A stretch of 54,874 nucleotides of DNA, taken from NCBI GenBank assembly GCA_035651595.1, contig DASRFJ010000219.1, forward strand, positions 1-54,874, in the 5' to 3' direction. Below the pieces are notes generated by a model. It saw nothing but the letters and a program-made list of their open reading frames with translations, had not been told where the DNA came from and ran no database searches. This document shows positions 8,512-16,860 of this stretch, piece by piece (position 1 is the first letter of the stretch; each line of letters begins with the position of its first letter). Source of the DNA: JAFARZ01 sp035651595. Lineage in GTDB: Bacteria > Actinomycetota > Actinomycetes > Streptosporangiales > Streptosporangiaceae. The position numbers and the translations under genes were made by a program.

Positions 8512-8600
8512 GCCCATTCCAGGCGCGACGACGGGCCGCCCGGATTATTGCGGACACTTACCCCCCCAGTTCGGGGGGGTAAGTGTCCGCAATCATTTCC
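8512..8600. repeat. R1-B palindromic repeat
   Basis: A perfect 21-bp stem: left arm 8547-8567, loop AGTTC 8568-8572, right arm 8573-8593. The shared left flank CCCATTCCAGGCGCG is at 8512-8526 and the shared right flank ATCATTTCC follows. It lies between the PucR fragment (plus) and the NMT1-like gene (minus), that is between convergent 3' ends. Confidence 0.88.
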
Positions 8601-8637
8601 GGACCGCCCAGGCAGGGCGCGCGCGGCGGCTTTTCGG

Positions 8638-9516
8638 CTACGGCTCGGCCGGTTCGGTACGGTAAATGACGGCCGCGTCGGGCACCGAGGACACGCCCAG
8701 TTCGGCCGCGACGGTCGATACCGCGTCGGTCGCTACGGACGGATCGTGGCGGCCGTCGGCGGTGAAGTACGGCGCGACGTAGCGTTCACAGAGCCGGCGG
8801 GCCTCCGTCTGGCTGAGGCTCGGGATCAGCTCGTTCACGTACCGGACCGCGAGATCCGGCTCGTCATGAATCGTGCGCAACGCCCGGCGGTTGGCCCGGA
8901 CGAGCGCCAGTACCGCCGGATCGTCCGGCGCGATGTGCGCCGGGTCAACGGCGACGCCCACGGTGGGGATCTGGAAGTGATCCCCGACGAACGCCAGCAC
9001 CCGCAGGCCATTTTCCCGCGCGGTGACCTCGGGCGCCAGCGTACTGCCGACGAACGCGGCATCGAGGGAGCCGTCGGCGAGGAGGCGCAGGTGACGGCCG
9101 TAGTCGCCCGGCGTCATGACGACCGGCTGGACGTCATGGTCCGGATCGAGCCCGTGCCTGGAGAGCACGATGCGGGCAAAGCAGCCGGGCGCGGTTCGCG
9201 GCGCGTGGATGCCGATGCTGCGGCCCTTCAGCTCCCCGACCGAGGAGTAGGGGTCGCGGGCGAGCAGCCAGAATAGCGGCCGCTGGGTGTTGACGCACAG
9301 GACCGTCCAGGCGATGCCGTCGGTCAGCCGTGACATCACGGCTCGGCCTAGTCCTATCGTGGCGGTCCGCCGGACCCGTTCGATGTCCCAGGCGGATCCG
9401 TCGCGGAGGGCGACGTGGACTCCCTCCTGCTCGTAATAATCCTGCTGGTCGGCGACGTAGGCGACCAATTCCTCATGGATTCCCAGGCCCACGTGGGTCA
9501 GGTCGATGGTGAGCAC
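8638..9516 (-). CDS. NMT1/THI5-like periplasmic-binding-fold protein
   Basis: 292 aa from GTG 9516 (AGGAG about nine bases upstream). The layout follows the SsuA/THI5 family: GIHEELVAYVADQQDYYEQEGVHVAL, a GLGRAVMSRL segment, VGELKGRSIGIHAPRTAPGCFARIVLSRHGLDP and LLADGSLDAAFVGSTLAPEVTARENGLRVLAF. There is no signal peptide or lipobox, which is unusual for an importer subunit. It may act in the cytoplasm, as THI5-type or decarboxylase-like relatives do, or have lost its export signal. No ABC permease or ATPase is adjacent. The start lies inside the 3' end of the upstream SDR. Confidence 0.75.
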   Translation of the reverse strand: MLTIDLTHVGLGIHEELVAYVADQQDYYEQEGVHVALRDGSAWDIERVRRTATIGLGRAVMSRLTDGIAWTVLCVNTQRPLFWLLARDPYSSVGELKGRSIGIHAPRTAPGCFARIVLSRHGLDPDHDVQPVVMTPGDYGRHLRLLADGSLDAAFVGSTLAPEVTARENGLRVLAFVGDHFQIPTVGVAVDPAHIAPDDPAVLALVRANRRALRTIHDEPDLAVRYVNELIPSLSQTEARRLCERYVAPYFTADGRHDPSVATDAVSTVAAELGVSSVPDAAVIYRTEPAEP

Positions 9517-10159
9517 GGCGTGGGCTCCTCTCCGGAAGGGTCACCGCCTGGCGCTGCTTGTGTTCCTGATCGAGGACACCGGAGATGGTGGTCTCGTCCA
9601 CCGGCCCCGGGGCGACCACGTTGACGGTGATTCCGCTGGGCCCCATCTCCTGTGCGACGTACCGGGCGAACTGGCTCAGGGCCGCCTTCGAGGTGCCGAG
9701 CGCGATCATGCCCGCACGCGGCCGACGGCTCAGTACGGTGCCGAGATAGACGATCCGCCCATAGCCTTGCTTGGCCATCGCCGGGATGACTGCCTTCGTC
9801 ATCAGGAACGCCGCTCGCATCTCCTGTTCCAGCTTGCCACCCAGCTCGTCCCACGAGATCTCGCCGAACGACTTGATCGCGTACGGGATCAGGGCGTTGT
9901 GGACCAGGACCTCCACCTCGCCCATGGCGGCCCGGACCTCTTCGACCATGGCGAGCACGGCGGATTCGTCGCGCACGTCGGCCGCTACGGCCATCGCCGT
10001 GCCGCCCGCGGCCGTGATCGAGGCGACCACGTCGTCCGCCTCGTCGCGGCTGCTGCGGTAGTTGACGACGACGCGCATGCCCCGCGATGCCAGCAACCGG
10101 GCCACCGCGGCGCCGATCCCCCTGCTCGCGCCCGTGACGAGCGCAACCCTGTCTGTCAT
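9473..10159 (-). CDS. SDR-family oxidoreductase, C-terminally truncated
   Basis: 228 aa from ATG 10159, directly after the stop of the NmrA-like gene. It has the NADP-binding ALVTGASRGIGAAVARLLASRG with the NYRSS arm, a catalytic region with GTVLSRRPRAGMIALGTSKAALSQF (an xxxSK form in which the usual Tyr position reads Leu) and VNVVAPGPVDETTI. After VLDQEHKQRQAVTL normal SDRs continue for about 40 residues. Here the frame runs for some 20 unrelated residues over the start of the next gene. A deletion appears to have fused the two genes. Activity is doubtful because of both the lost tail and the Tyr site. Confidence 0.72.
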   Translation of the reverse strand: MTDRVALVTGASRGIGAAVARLLASRGMRVVVNYRSSRDEADDVVASITAAGGTAMAVAADVRDESAVLAMVEEVRAAMGEVEVLVHNALIPYAIKSFGEISWDELGGKLEQEMRAAFLMTKAVIPAMAKQGYGRIVYLGTVLSRRPRAGMIALGTSKAALSQFARYVAQEMGPSGITVNVVAPGPVDETTISGVLDQEHKQRQAVTLPERSPRRAHHRPDPRGPGNP

Positions 10160-10160
10160 A

Positions 10161-10889
10161 TCAGGAGAGCCAGTCGGCATAGCGGGTGGGCGCCAGATGA
10201 GCGTTCTTGTCGGTGAGGACATCGCCCTTGACGACCGCGAACATGCCGGCGGAGGGGTCCGTCACGACGGTGCGGTGATCCCCATTGCGGGCCAGGGTGA
10301 TCCGCCCCAGTTCGTCCAGCGGAAAAATCTCGGGGCCCGCGATGGCGCGAGCGCCATTCAGCGGCGTGCCCGCGGCGACCTCCGCCACCGCGTCGGCGAC
10401 GTCCTTGGCGGCGATCGGCTGGATGGGTGTGGCGGGCAGCCGGATGATGTCGCCGTCGGCGGTCCAGGACAGGACGGCGTCCATGAACTCCATGAACTGG
10501 GTGGCCCGGACGATCGAGTACGGGATGGGCCCGGCCACGAGGATCTCCTCCTGGAGCACCTTGGCCCGGTAGTAGTCCAGCTCCGGCACTCGTTCCGCGC
10601 CGACGATAGAGAGGATGACGAAGTGACCCACGCCGCCGGTTCTGGCCGCGGTCAGCAGGTTGTCCATCGAGGTCTGGAAGAACGCCAGCGATGCCTCATC
10701 GAAGGTAGGGGAATTCGTCAGGTTGACGGCAACGTCGGCGCCGGTCATCGCCTCGTCCAGTCCCTGTCCGCTGATGACGTCGACCCCGGTGGACGGCGAG
10801 TACGGCACCGCCTCATGCCCGGCGGCGTTCAGATCCTTGACGACCTGGGACCCGATCAGCCCGGTACCGCCGATAACCGCGAACTTCAT
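10161..10889 (-). CDS. NmrA-like NAD(P)-binding protein
   Basis: 242 aa from ATG 10889 (GGAAGGGC upstream); upstream in-frame codons lack a binding site. It has an N-terminal FAVIGGTGLIGSQVVKDLNAAGH Rossmann motif. It continues as an atypical SDR of the NmrA/NAD(P)H-binding type (GVGHFVILSIVGAERVPELDYYRAKVLQEEIL, YSIVRATQFMEF). Such proteins act as redox sensors or small-molecule reductases. It is the first gene of a three-gene minus-strand unit with the SDR and the NMT1-like gene. Confidence 0.85.
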   Translation of the reverse strand: MKFAVIGGTGLIGSQVVKDLNAAGHEAVPYSPSTGVDVISGQGLDEAMTGADVAVNLTNSPTFDEASLAFFQTSMDNLLTAARTGGVGHFVILSIVGAERVPELDYYRAKVLQEEILVAGPIPYSIVRATQFMEFMDAVLSWTADGDIIRLPATPIQPIAAKDVADAVAEVAAGTPLNGARAIAGPEIFPLDELGRITLARNGDHRTVVTDPSAGMFAVVKGDVLTDKNAHLAPTRYADWLS

Positions 10890-11061
10890 GACATGCCCTT
10901 CCGCAGAGAGTGCGTTCACCTCGCGCCTCACCGCGCAGGAAGGAAGACCGTCGGACATGGCGGCCGTCGCGCACTGGGAGACGGCACGAGACGGATGATC
11001 ACGACGTCACAAATTGTAATTCATCCGTTGCCATAACGGGACTTCCGGGGCCCCGTGTCCG

Positions 11062-11433
11062 TCAGCGGTAGCGGAAGCCGTCGAGGAAACGACGGAATAC
11101 GCCGCCCTCGCGGGTCAGGGCAGGGGCCGCGGGCGCCGAGGCCCGCTGGCGGCCGATCGGCTGGTCGTAGTCGGTCCTGGCGATGGCATCGACCATCTCG
11201 GCCTCCCCGAACGCCTCGGAACCTTCGATCTGCGGCACGTAACCGACGAGCATCCCGTCGCGCATGACCTGGGCTTCGAGACCGGCCGTGCCGTCGGTGT
11301 CCCATTCGGCTTCACGCCCGCCGGGCAGCGTCACCCGGATGCCGTACTGGCCGACGCCGCCACGCAGCAGGTGAGCGTCGACACCTCGGTCCCGGAGGGC
11401 ATCCACCACCCGCCGCGCCTTGAATTCGTCCAT
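11062..11433 (-). CDS. Small hypothetical protein
   Basis: 123 aa from ATG 11433. It begins MDEFKARRVVDALRDRGVDAHLLRGGVGQYGIRVTLPGGREAEWDTDG, which looks like a compact alpha-beta fold. It ends in a basic tail (FRRFLDGFRYR). There is no signal or membrane segment. An open frame continues upstream to 11565, but its composition there is Arg/Ser-rich and shadow-like. The family is not recognised. It is separated from its neighbours and transcribed away from the injection-system locus. Confidence 0.6.
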   Translation of the reverse strand: MDEFKARRVVDALRDRGVDAHLLRGGVGQYGIRVTLPGGREAEWDTDGTAGLEAQVMRDGMLVGYVPQIEGSEAFGEAEMVDAIARTDYDQPIGRQRASAPAAPALTREGGVFRRFLDGFRYR

Positions 11434-12182
11434 GCCAGACCGTAGCCCGCTTCCCTGGAAACTCGCTGAACGTCTGCTCCGGCGTACCCGTGCGATGCCG
11501 ACATGCCGATGGTGCCAACGGGTCACGGTTCGCCGTGCTGATGGCGCCGACGGGTGGCGGGTCACGGGGTGCTGATGGCACCATCGGCACGTTAGCGCGG
11601 CAGGACCGCACCGCTGCGCGATGCCGGACCGCGCCCTGTTCGCGCGGCCGGTTCTTGGCCGTCCACATGCGGTGGCTCAGGCGGCAACTGCCCGATGTGC
11701 GCGCTGTGTCCGCGCGACGCAGGTCATCTTTGGTGTTAGAAAAGTGCTTTGTGTTGAAAAAGGTGCCGGATTCGGCGCCTTATCTAACATGAAGCTCTTT
11801 ATTGATATGGGAGTAGCCGCTCTCGTGTCCTCGCAGCCTCATGCCACTCTAGTAACGCTAGGATGCGCCAGGCGGCTGCTGGCTCGCGGGCGAATCCCGA
11901 CATCAGCGTACGTACCGGACAGCGTGCGGGCGCTGCGCGAGAAACATCGCTGGCCGACGGCGACGATCTTCTTGACTCTGGCAAATTGCTCGCTTACGTT
12001 AGCATCACAGATGGCATGTATTGGGCACTTTCGGGGGGGAGGAGGTTAAGCCGGGGCTGGGGTTGCCATCTATCATTTTCGGCCGTAATTTAGCGGATCT
12101 TGCTGGCCGTGGGGCAAGTGTCTGTTCTTAACGTCCCGCCTTACTTTTATTTCCATTCTCACTGTAAGGGACTCGCCCTCGC
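11434..12182. other. Non-coding stretch before the injection-system locus
   Basis: I find no convincing gene. Bases 11507-11600 contain two copies of a GATGGYGCCRACGGGT-like phrase and an imperfect inverted repeat (GCCGATGGTGCC facing GGCACCATCGGC). Repeat R2 lies at 11732-11790. The last 100 bases are relatively AT-rich and should hold the promoter of the SARP gene, but I cannot assign its boxes. Confidence 0.5.
11732..11790. repeat. R2 copy 1 (left of the injection-system locus)
   Basis: It begins GGTGTTAGAAAAGTGC and contains the hairpin GGTGCCG-GATT-CGGCGCC followed by TTATCTAACA. The outer arms TGTTAGA (from 11734) and TCTAACA pair. It aligns over about 55 bases with the copy at 33997 on the other side of the locus and more loosely with 46165. 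The GC stem followed by T residues resembles an intrinsic terminator. Confidence 0.6.
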
Positions 12183-13163
12183 ATGACCAGGCTTGAAATC
12201 CGGCTATTCGGGCAGATCGCCATCGAGCGTGACCGAGAGCCGCTGTCTGGTCTTTCTGGTAAGGCGACCGAACTGCTGTGCTACCTGCTCCTGCAGCGAG
12301 AGCGCGGGCATGCGCGCGAAGCGCTAGCGAGCCTGTTCTGGCCGGACGCCCCTGATCCGCTGGCCAAGAAGTACCTCAGGCAGACCATCTGGCGGCTGCA
12401 GTCGAAGCTGGCGAGCAGGGACCTACTCCTCTTGCACGCCGGCTGGATCCGCATCAACCCGGACGCGGGCCTGTGGCTCGATGTCGCGGAATTCGAGCAC
12501 GCATATTACTTTCATCGCGACCTGCCCGGCCCAGAATTGACCGACCGGCAAGCCCAAGCGCTGGAGGCTGCCGTTGTCCTTTATCGCGGCGATCTGATCG
12601 AGTCATGGTATCGGGACTGGTGCGTTTTTGAGCGAGACCGCCTTCAGCTGATTTATCTGGCAATGCTGGAACAGTTGCTGGCCCATTGCGAAGCTCGCCA
12701 ATATTATGCGCGGGGCCTCGCTTACGGTCAGCGCATCTTGCGTTACGATCCCGCCCGGGAATGCACGCACCGGATCCTCATGCGGCTGTACCACCAAGCC
12801 GGTGACCGTACGGCCGCGCTGCGTCAGTACGAACGCTGCGCCGCGGCCATGGCGCAGCATTTCAACGTTCAACCGTCGCACGAGACAGTTGCCCTTTTCC
12901 GTCAGGTTCGCGGCGACCAGCCCGAGGCGTCGGCGCGTGACGCCGCGGTGACAATGCGCTCGGGCGTCGAGCACAGCGGCGATCTGCTCGTACGGCTGCA
13001 GGCGAGCCTTGACCATCTCCAGGCCGCGCTGGCAGGTCTGCAGCGCCAGGTTCAGCAGCAGGTGGCACTCGTTGGCCGACGGCCGAGCGCGCCAACCACC
13101 CACCCGGCGTTGCGGGAGAACGGGCACTACACCGGTATCGCCGGCAGGCAGGAAGCGCACTAG
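12183..13163 (+). CDS. AfsR/SARP-type transcriptional activator
   Basis: 326 aa. Residues 1-95 form an OmpR-like winged helix (LEIRLFGQIAIERDREPLSGLSGKATELLCYLLLQ...LASLFWPD...LRQTIWRLQSKL). Residues 100-245 form a bacterial transcriptional activation (BTAD) helical repeat domain (YRGDLIESWYRDWCVFERDRL, CEARQYYARGLAYGQRILRYDPARECTHRILMRLYHQAGDRTAALRQYERC). The tail is Gln-rich and coiled (LQASLDHLQAALAGLQRQVQQQ). The family activates adjacent clusters, so it probably switches on the injection-system genes. The next gene starts 10 bases later. Confidence 0.9.
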   Translation: MTRLEIRLFGQIAIERDREPLSGLSGKATELLCYLLLQRERGHAREALASLFWPDAPDPLAKKYLRQTIWRLQSKLASRDLLLLHAGWIRINPDAGLWLDVAEFEHAYYFHRDLPGPELTDRQAQALEAAVVLYRGDLIESWYRDWCVFERDRLQLIYLAMLEQLLAHCEARQYYARGLAYGQRILRYDPARECTHRILMRLYHQAGDRTAALRQYERCAAAMAQHFNVQPSHETVALFRQVRGDQPEASARDAAVTMRSGVEHSGDLLVRLQASLDHLQAALAGLQRQVQQQVALVGRRPSAPTTHPALRENGHYTGIAGRQEAH

Positions 13164-13172
13164 GTCCGGCCC

Positions 13173-15350
13173 ATGTTCGGTACATCTCTTGAGCACATTG
13201 TCGCTGAGCTGGAACGCCTTGATCTGCTGCTACGCGCCCAGCTCTGGCGCGCTCGCCAGACCCGCGGCGAGGCCGGAGAGCTGGCGGCGTTCTACATCCC
13301 CGACGCCGAAGTGGACGAGTTCCTCGACAGGGCACTCGGAGCGCCCGTCTGGGCCGGTGTCTCGCTCCCGGCGGAACTCACCGCAGCCGTCCAGGCCAGG
13401 CTGAACCAGCTCGCGCTCGACATCGCCGAGCATACGGCCGGCAGCCTGAGCAGCGGAGTCCCGCTGCGGCTGGTCACACTGGCCGCGCTCTTCGACCTGA
13501 CCGCCATCGATCTGGATATCGTCTTGCTCTGTCTAGCCCCAGAACTCGACCGGGGCTACGAGCGTCTCTACGCCTACCTGCATGACGATGTGACGCGGCG
13601 ACAGCCGACCGTCGACCTGGCACTCACCCTGCTTTGCCCGGATCTCGACAGCAAGGTGGCAGCACGTACCCGCCTGTCCGCCACGGCTCCCCTCCGCCGG
13701 TTCCGGCTGGTGGAACTCGGCGAAGCGCCGGGCCAGCGGGCTGTCTCGTTGCTGGATAGCACGCTGCGGCTGGAGCCTCGGGTGGCCGGTTTCCTGCTCG
13801 GAGACGACGCGATCGATGCTCCGCTGCGGCCATACGCGAGGCTCGAGGCCGCCGAGGTCAGCATCGACGATCTGATCTTCCCGGCGCCGTTCCGCACCCG
13901 GCTCGCCGAACTCGCCGGAACCGCCAGAACCGCCAGTACCGCCGTCTGTTACTTCCAGGGTCCGGCCGGTACCGGCAAACGGTCCGCGGCGGCCGCTTGC
14001 GCCCAGCTGATGGCTCGCCCGCTGTTGATCGTCGAAGGGAAACGGGTCGCGGCCGGCAACGCCGAAGAGTTCGCGACACTGGTGCACCTGATCGGCCGCG
14101 AAGCGCGGCTGCACGAAGCGCTCCTGTTCTGGGCGGACTTCGATGCCCTGCTGGCGGACGAGGATGAGGCGCGGCGTACTGACCTGTTCGCCGTCCTCGA
14201 AACCCTTCCCGGCCCGGTGTTCGTTGCCGGCGACGCCGCCTGGGAACCGTCGGGCGCACTGCGAGGGTCCACCTTCCTGCGGATCCCGTTCCCGCTACCG
14301 GATGCCGGGGAACGCCACCGCATCTGGCAAGCGGCCTTCTCAGCACCTGACGCCGCGCCGCTGGACCTGCTGGAGGTGGCGGGCAAGTTCCGGCTGACCG
14401 GCGGCCAGATCCGCGACGCGGCGGCGACCGCCCGCAACATGGCGGTCGCTCGCGCCCCGGCCACGCCGCACGTCACGGGCGCCGACTTGTACGCCGCGTG
14501 CCGCTTTCACTCCAATCGCAAGCTCGCCGAGCTGGCCGTCGCGATCACCCCGCACTACACGTGGGATGACATCGTGCTGTCCGCGGACCAGATGACGCAG
14601 CTGCGCGAGATCCACGACCAGATTCGTCATCGCAACCTCGTCTACGACTCGTGGGGGTTCGGCGGCAAACTGGCCATGGGCAAAGGACTCAGCGTCCTGT
14701 TCGCCGGGCCGCCGGGCACCGGGAAGACCATGGCCGCCGACGTGCTTGCCCACGAGCTAGGGCTCAACCTGTACAAGATCGACCTGTCGACCGTGGTCAG
14801 CAAGTACATCGGCGAGACGGAGAAGAACCTGGCCCGGATCTTCGCCGAGGCCATGACCAGCAACGCCATCCTGTTCTTCGACGAGGCGGACGCGCTGTTC
14901 GGCAAGCGCACGCAGATACATGACGCGCACGACCGGTATGCCAACGTGGAGACCAGCTACCTGCTGCAGAAGATGGAAGAGTATGAGGGAGTGGTTGTGC
15001 TGGCCACGAACCTGCGCAACAACATGGACGACGCGTTCGTGCGCAGGCTGCACGCGATCGTGGAATTCCAGCTTCCCGGCGTCGCGGACCGCCGCCGCAT
15101 CTGGGAGCAGATCTGGCCCCAGGCGACGCCCCGGGACGCCGGCCTCGACCTGGACTTCCTGGCCAGCCGGATCGAGGTAGCGGGCGGCAGCATCCGCAAC
15201 ATCGCGCTGGCCGGCGCGTTCCTGGCCGCCGCCGACGGCGGCGTGGTCACCATGGCGCACGTGCTGCACGCGACCCGCCGGGAGTATCAGAAGATGGGCA
15301 AGGTGCTGACCGCGGGCGAACTCGGCGGGCCTGCTGGCGGCGTCAGCTAG
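13173..15350 (+). CDS. Injection-system AAA+ ATPase (two ATPase lobes)
   Basis: 725 aa. After a helical N-terminus, a first lobe has a degenerate P-loop (GPAGTGKR, residues 263-270) and LFWADFDALLADEDE in place of Walker B. The second lobe is canonical: Walker A GPPGTGKT (512-519), Walker B ILFFDEADALFGKR (DE at 570-571), sensor-1 VVLATNLRNNMDDAFVRR and an arginine-finger-like segment. ATPases of this type occur in most eCIS clusters and are thought to help assembly or energise release. The 3' end overlaps the convergent Clp_N gene by eight bases. Confidence 0.9.
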   Translation: MFGTSLEHIVAELERLDLLLRAQLWRARQTRGEAGELAAFYIPDAEVDEFLDRALGAPVWAGVSLPAELTAAVQARLNQLALDIAEHTAGSLSSGVPLRLVTLAALFDLTAIDLDIVLLCLAPELDRGYERLYAYLHDDVTRRQPTVDLALTLLCPDLDSKVAARTRLSATAPLRRFRLVELGEAPGQRAVSLLDSTLRLEPRVAGFLLGDDAIDAPLRPYARLEAAEVSIDDLIFPAPFRTRLAELAGTARTASTAVCYFQGPAGTGKRSAAAACAQLMARPLLIVEGKRVAAGNAEEFATLVHLIGREARLHEALLFWADFDALLADEDEARRTDLFAVLETLPGPVFVAGDAAWEPSGALRGSTFLRIPFPLPDAGERHRIWQAAFSAPDAAPLDLLEVAGKFRLTGGQIRDAAATARNMAVARAPATPHVTGADLYAACRFHSNRKLAELAVAITPHYTWDDIVLSADQMTQLREIHDQIRHRNLVYDSWGFGGKLAMGKGLSVLFAGPPGTGKTMAADVLAHELGLNLYKIDLSTVVSKYIGETEKNLARIFAEAMTSNAILFFDEADALFGKRTQIHDAHDRYANVETSYLLQKMEEYEGVVVLATNLRNNMDDAFVRRLHAIVEFQLPGVADRRRIWEQIWPQATPRDAGLDLDFLASRIEVAGGSIRNIALAGAFLAAADGGVVTMAHVLHATRREYQKMGKVLTAGELGGPAGGVS

Positions 15351-15939
15351 CCTGCCGGCAGCGGTCGCGGATCTCGGCACCCAGGCGCGGCGCCGAGGCG
15401 CCGATGACCGACAAGATACGGTGCGGCACGCCGTCATCCATGGCCAGGAGCGCGAGGGCGATGTGCTCCGCACCGAGTTGTCCGCTGGAGTGCGCTTGTG
15501 CCTCGCGGCGCGAACTCTCCAGGCATTTCTTCGCCCGGCGGGTGAGCGGGATGTGCCCGGTGACCCGGCCCGGGCGCGATCGTCGCCACCGGCGTGACGC
15601 CGGGGTGTCCGGGGCGAGGGCGGCTGGCCCGAATGCCGCCTCGATCCGCTCCCGCACCGTGTCGAGGTCGATGCCGATCGTGGTCAGCGCGTCGCGGTCG
15701 AGGGTGTCGAACAGACTGCCGCTGGCCGTGTTTTCCGGGCCGATCAGGCGGACGAACTCAGCCTCGACGCGCTCAGGTGTGACGCCGCGCTCGCGCAGCA
15801 CCGCACCGGCCTCGCCGTCGGCGCAGGCAAGGCCGTACAACAGGTGCTCGCCGCCGATGAAGCCGTGCCCGAGGCGGCGTGCCTGCTCGGACGCACGGAC
15901 AACAACCTGCCGGGCGTCGCCGGTGAACCGTTCGGGCAT
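15343..15939 (-). CDS. Clp N-terminal-domain protein
   Basis: 198 aa from ATG 15939. It has two Clp repeats: ERFTGDARQVVVRASEQARRLGHGFIGGEHLLYGLACADGEAGAVLRERGV and, after a linker, PLTRRAKKCLESSRREAQAHSSGQLGAEHIALALLAMDDGVPHRILSVIG. There is no ATPase module. Stand-alone Clp_N proteins bind substrates or adaptors of Clp machines. Its start shares one base with the stop of the upstream HTH gene (TGATG), so the pair is coupled. It runs against the injection-system genes; whether it serves them is unknown. Confidence 0.88.
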   Translation of the reverse strand: MPERFTGDARQVVVRASEQARRLGHGFIGGEHLLYGLACADGEAGAVLRERGVTPERVEAEFVRLIGPENTASGSLFDTLDRDALTTIGIDLDTVRERIEAAFGPAALAPDTPASRRWRRSRPGRVTGHIPLTRRAKKCLESSRREAQAHSSGQLGAEHIALALLAMDDGVPHRILSVIGASAPRLGAEIRDRCRQAS

Positions 15940-16172
15940 CAGCGCCTCCCCATCCGGTGGCCGTGCTTGCGGTGCACGGTCTGCTTGGTGACGCCGAGCC
16001 GGGTGGCGATGTCCTGCCACGACCATCCCAGATCGCGTGCGTTGCCGACCTGGAGGATTTCCAGCCGTTCCGTGAGTACCCGCAGGGCGGCTACCGCGCG
16101 CAACCCGATCTCCGGGTCGTTGCTGGCCGCGCCCTCGGCGATTTCGGCGGTGCTCTGCATGGCCGTCAGCAT
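15939..16172 (-). CDS. Small helix-turn-helix protein
   Basis: 77 aa. An N-terminal helical part (PEIGLRAVAALRVLTERLEILQVGNARDLG) is followed by a helix-turn-helix (WSWQDIATRLGVTKQTVHRKHGHR) ending in a basic tail. It is translationally coupled to the Clp_N gene. Such HTH/Clp_N pairs are common in actinomycetes. Two palindromes overlap and precede its start codon, suggesting autoregulation. The small HTH protein at 44009 shares the W(S/K)xIxxxxGxTKQ core and a similar operator. Confidence 0.8.
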   Translation of the reverse strand: MLTAMQSTAEIAEGAASNDPEIGLRAVAALRVLTERLEILQVGNARDLGWSWQDIATRLGVTKQTVHRKHGHRMGRR

Positions 16173-16208
16173 ATGCTGACGGACACTCGCACGTCAACAC
16201 ATGCTGAC
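16165..16208. promoter_or_regulatory. Paired palindromic operator of the HTH/Clp_N pair
   Basis: The perfect 16-bp palindrome GTCAGCATATGCTGAC lies at 16165-16180, overlapping the HTH start codon. The related GTCAACACATGCTGAC lies at 16193-16208, with centres 28 bases apart. The same core appears upstream of the HTH gene at 44009. A site across the start codon suggests repression by the encoded protein. Binding is inferred. Confidence 0.6.
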
Positions 16209-16280
16209 GCGTAGGGCTTTACCGGCGCCGTGGCCGTGGTCTGGTTTGCGGTGCTATATGCGGTTTGTTCTCTCGCTTCG

Positions 16281-16666
16281 CGTGGTCCATTTTCATGATC
16301 ACGAATGGTTTTATGGCCTAGAGGATCCTGGTGGCTTATTCTCCTGGGCTTCGGATGTGCCGGCCCGGCCATCTGCCGGCAGCCGCCTGATAGCGACTGG
16401 AGCTGGCGTGCGGCATGGGGCTGGCGATGCGCCAGCGCGCCGCCTGGCTCTGCATCAATGTGGTGGATTTCCCTATCGTGGTGGACTGACCTCTGAAAAC
16501 GAGGGTCAGCCTGCCACAAAGGGGTAATCCGCCACGTTGTTCGAGATTTTCGCCGCCAGCGGGCCGCCAGCGGGCCGCCTGCGAGCGCCGGTCGCCTCGC
16601 CGCAGGACCCTGAATAAGCCACCAGGATCCTATGGGACGTAAAACCATTCATGATCATGGACTACG
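16281..16666. mobile_element. MITE-like element with ~55-60 bp inverted repeats
   Basis: The left arm 16281-16341 (CGTGGTCCAT...GAATGGTTTTA...AGGATCCTGGTGGCTTATTC) matches the reverse complement of the right arm 16612-16666. There are only a few substitutions plus a short indel. About 270 bases lie between, with no open frame of note; they contain an R3 hairpin at 16461-16541. No flanking target duplication is obvious. It could be a miniature transposon or a large structured leader; it interrupts the space between the regulatory and structural genes. Confidence 0.6.
16461..16541. repeat. R3 copy 1 hairpin repeat
   Basis: The outer arms GTGGTGGATTTCCCTATCGTGG and CCACAAAGGGGTAATCCGCCAC form an imperfect stem. 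The inner arms TGACCTC and GAGGGTCA form a second stem. It aligns end to end with 52276-52358. It is nested inside the inverted-repeat element. Confidence 0.6.
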
Positions 16667-16860
16667 TATCCCGTCGGGTATGAATCGCTCATTTGTTCGA
16701 TAGCGACTCGTACCTAGCGAACAGCCCGTGGGATTCGGGGGTCGGGATCGACTTTGCGCGTGAGACGTACACGCTCTCGTCCTCTTTATGGCGATATACC
16801 GCGCGATCAACGTCTGAGACGCCCACGCAGACGCACCGACTGACGCCAAGGCAGATGTGA

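Larger units (their letters stand above)
16213..16860. other. Non-coding gap between regulatory and structural injection genes
   Basis: It is filled mostly by the inverted-repeat element at 16281-16666. The remaining 16667-16860 is the leader of the structural operon, with several short inverted repeats (for example GCGTGAGACGTACACGC near 16758) and a TATACC box. The promoter is probably here but I cannot assign it. Confidence 0.5.

Noticed and set aside
11621..12049. 142-aa open frame before the SARP gene
   Set aside because: It crosses the R2 hairpin, has no binding site and no protein-like composition.
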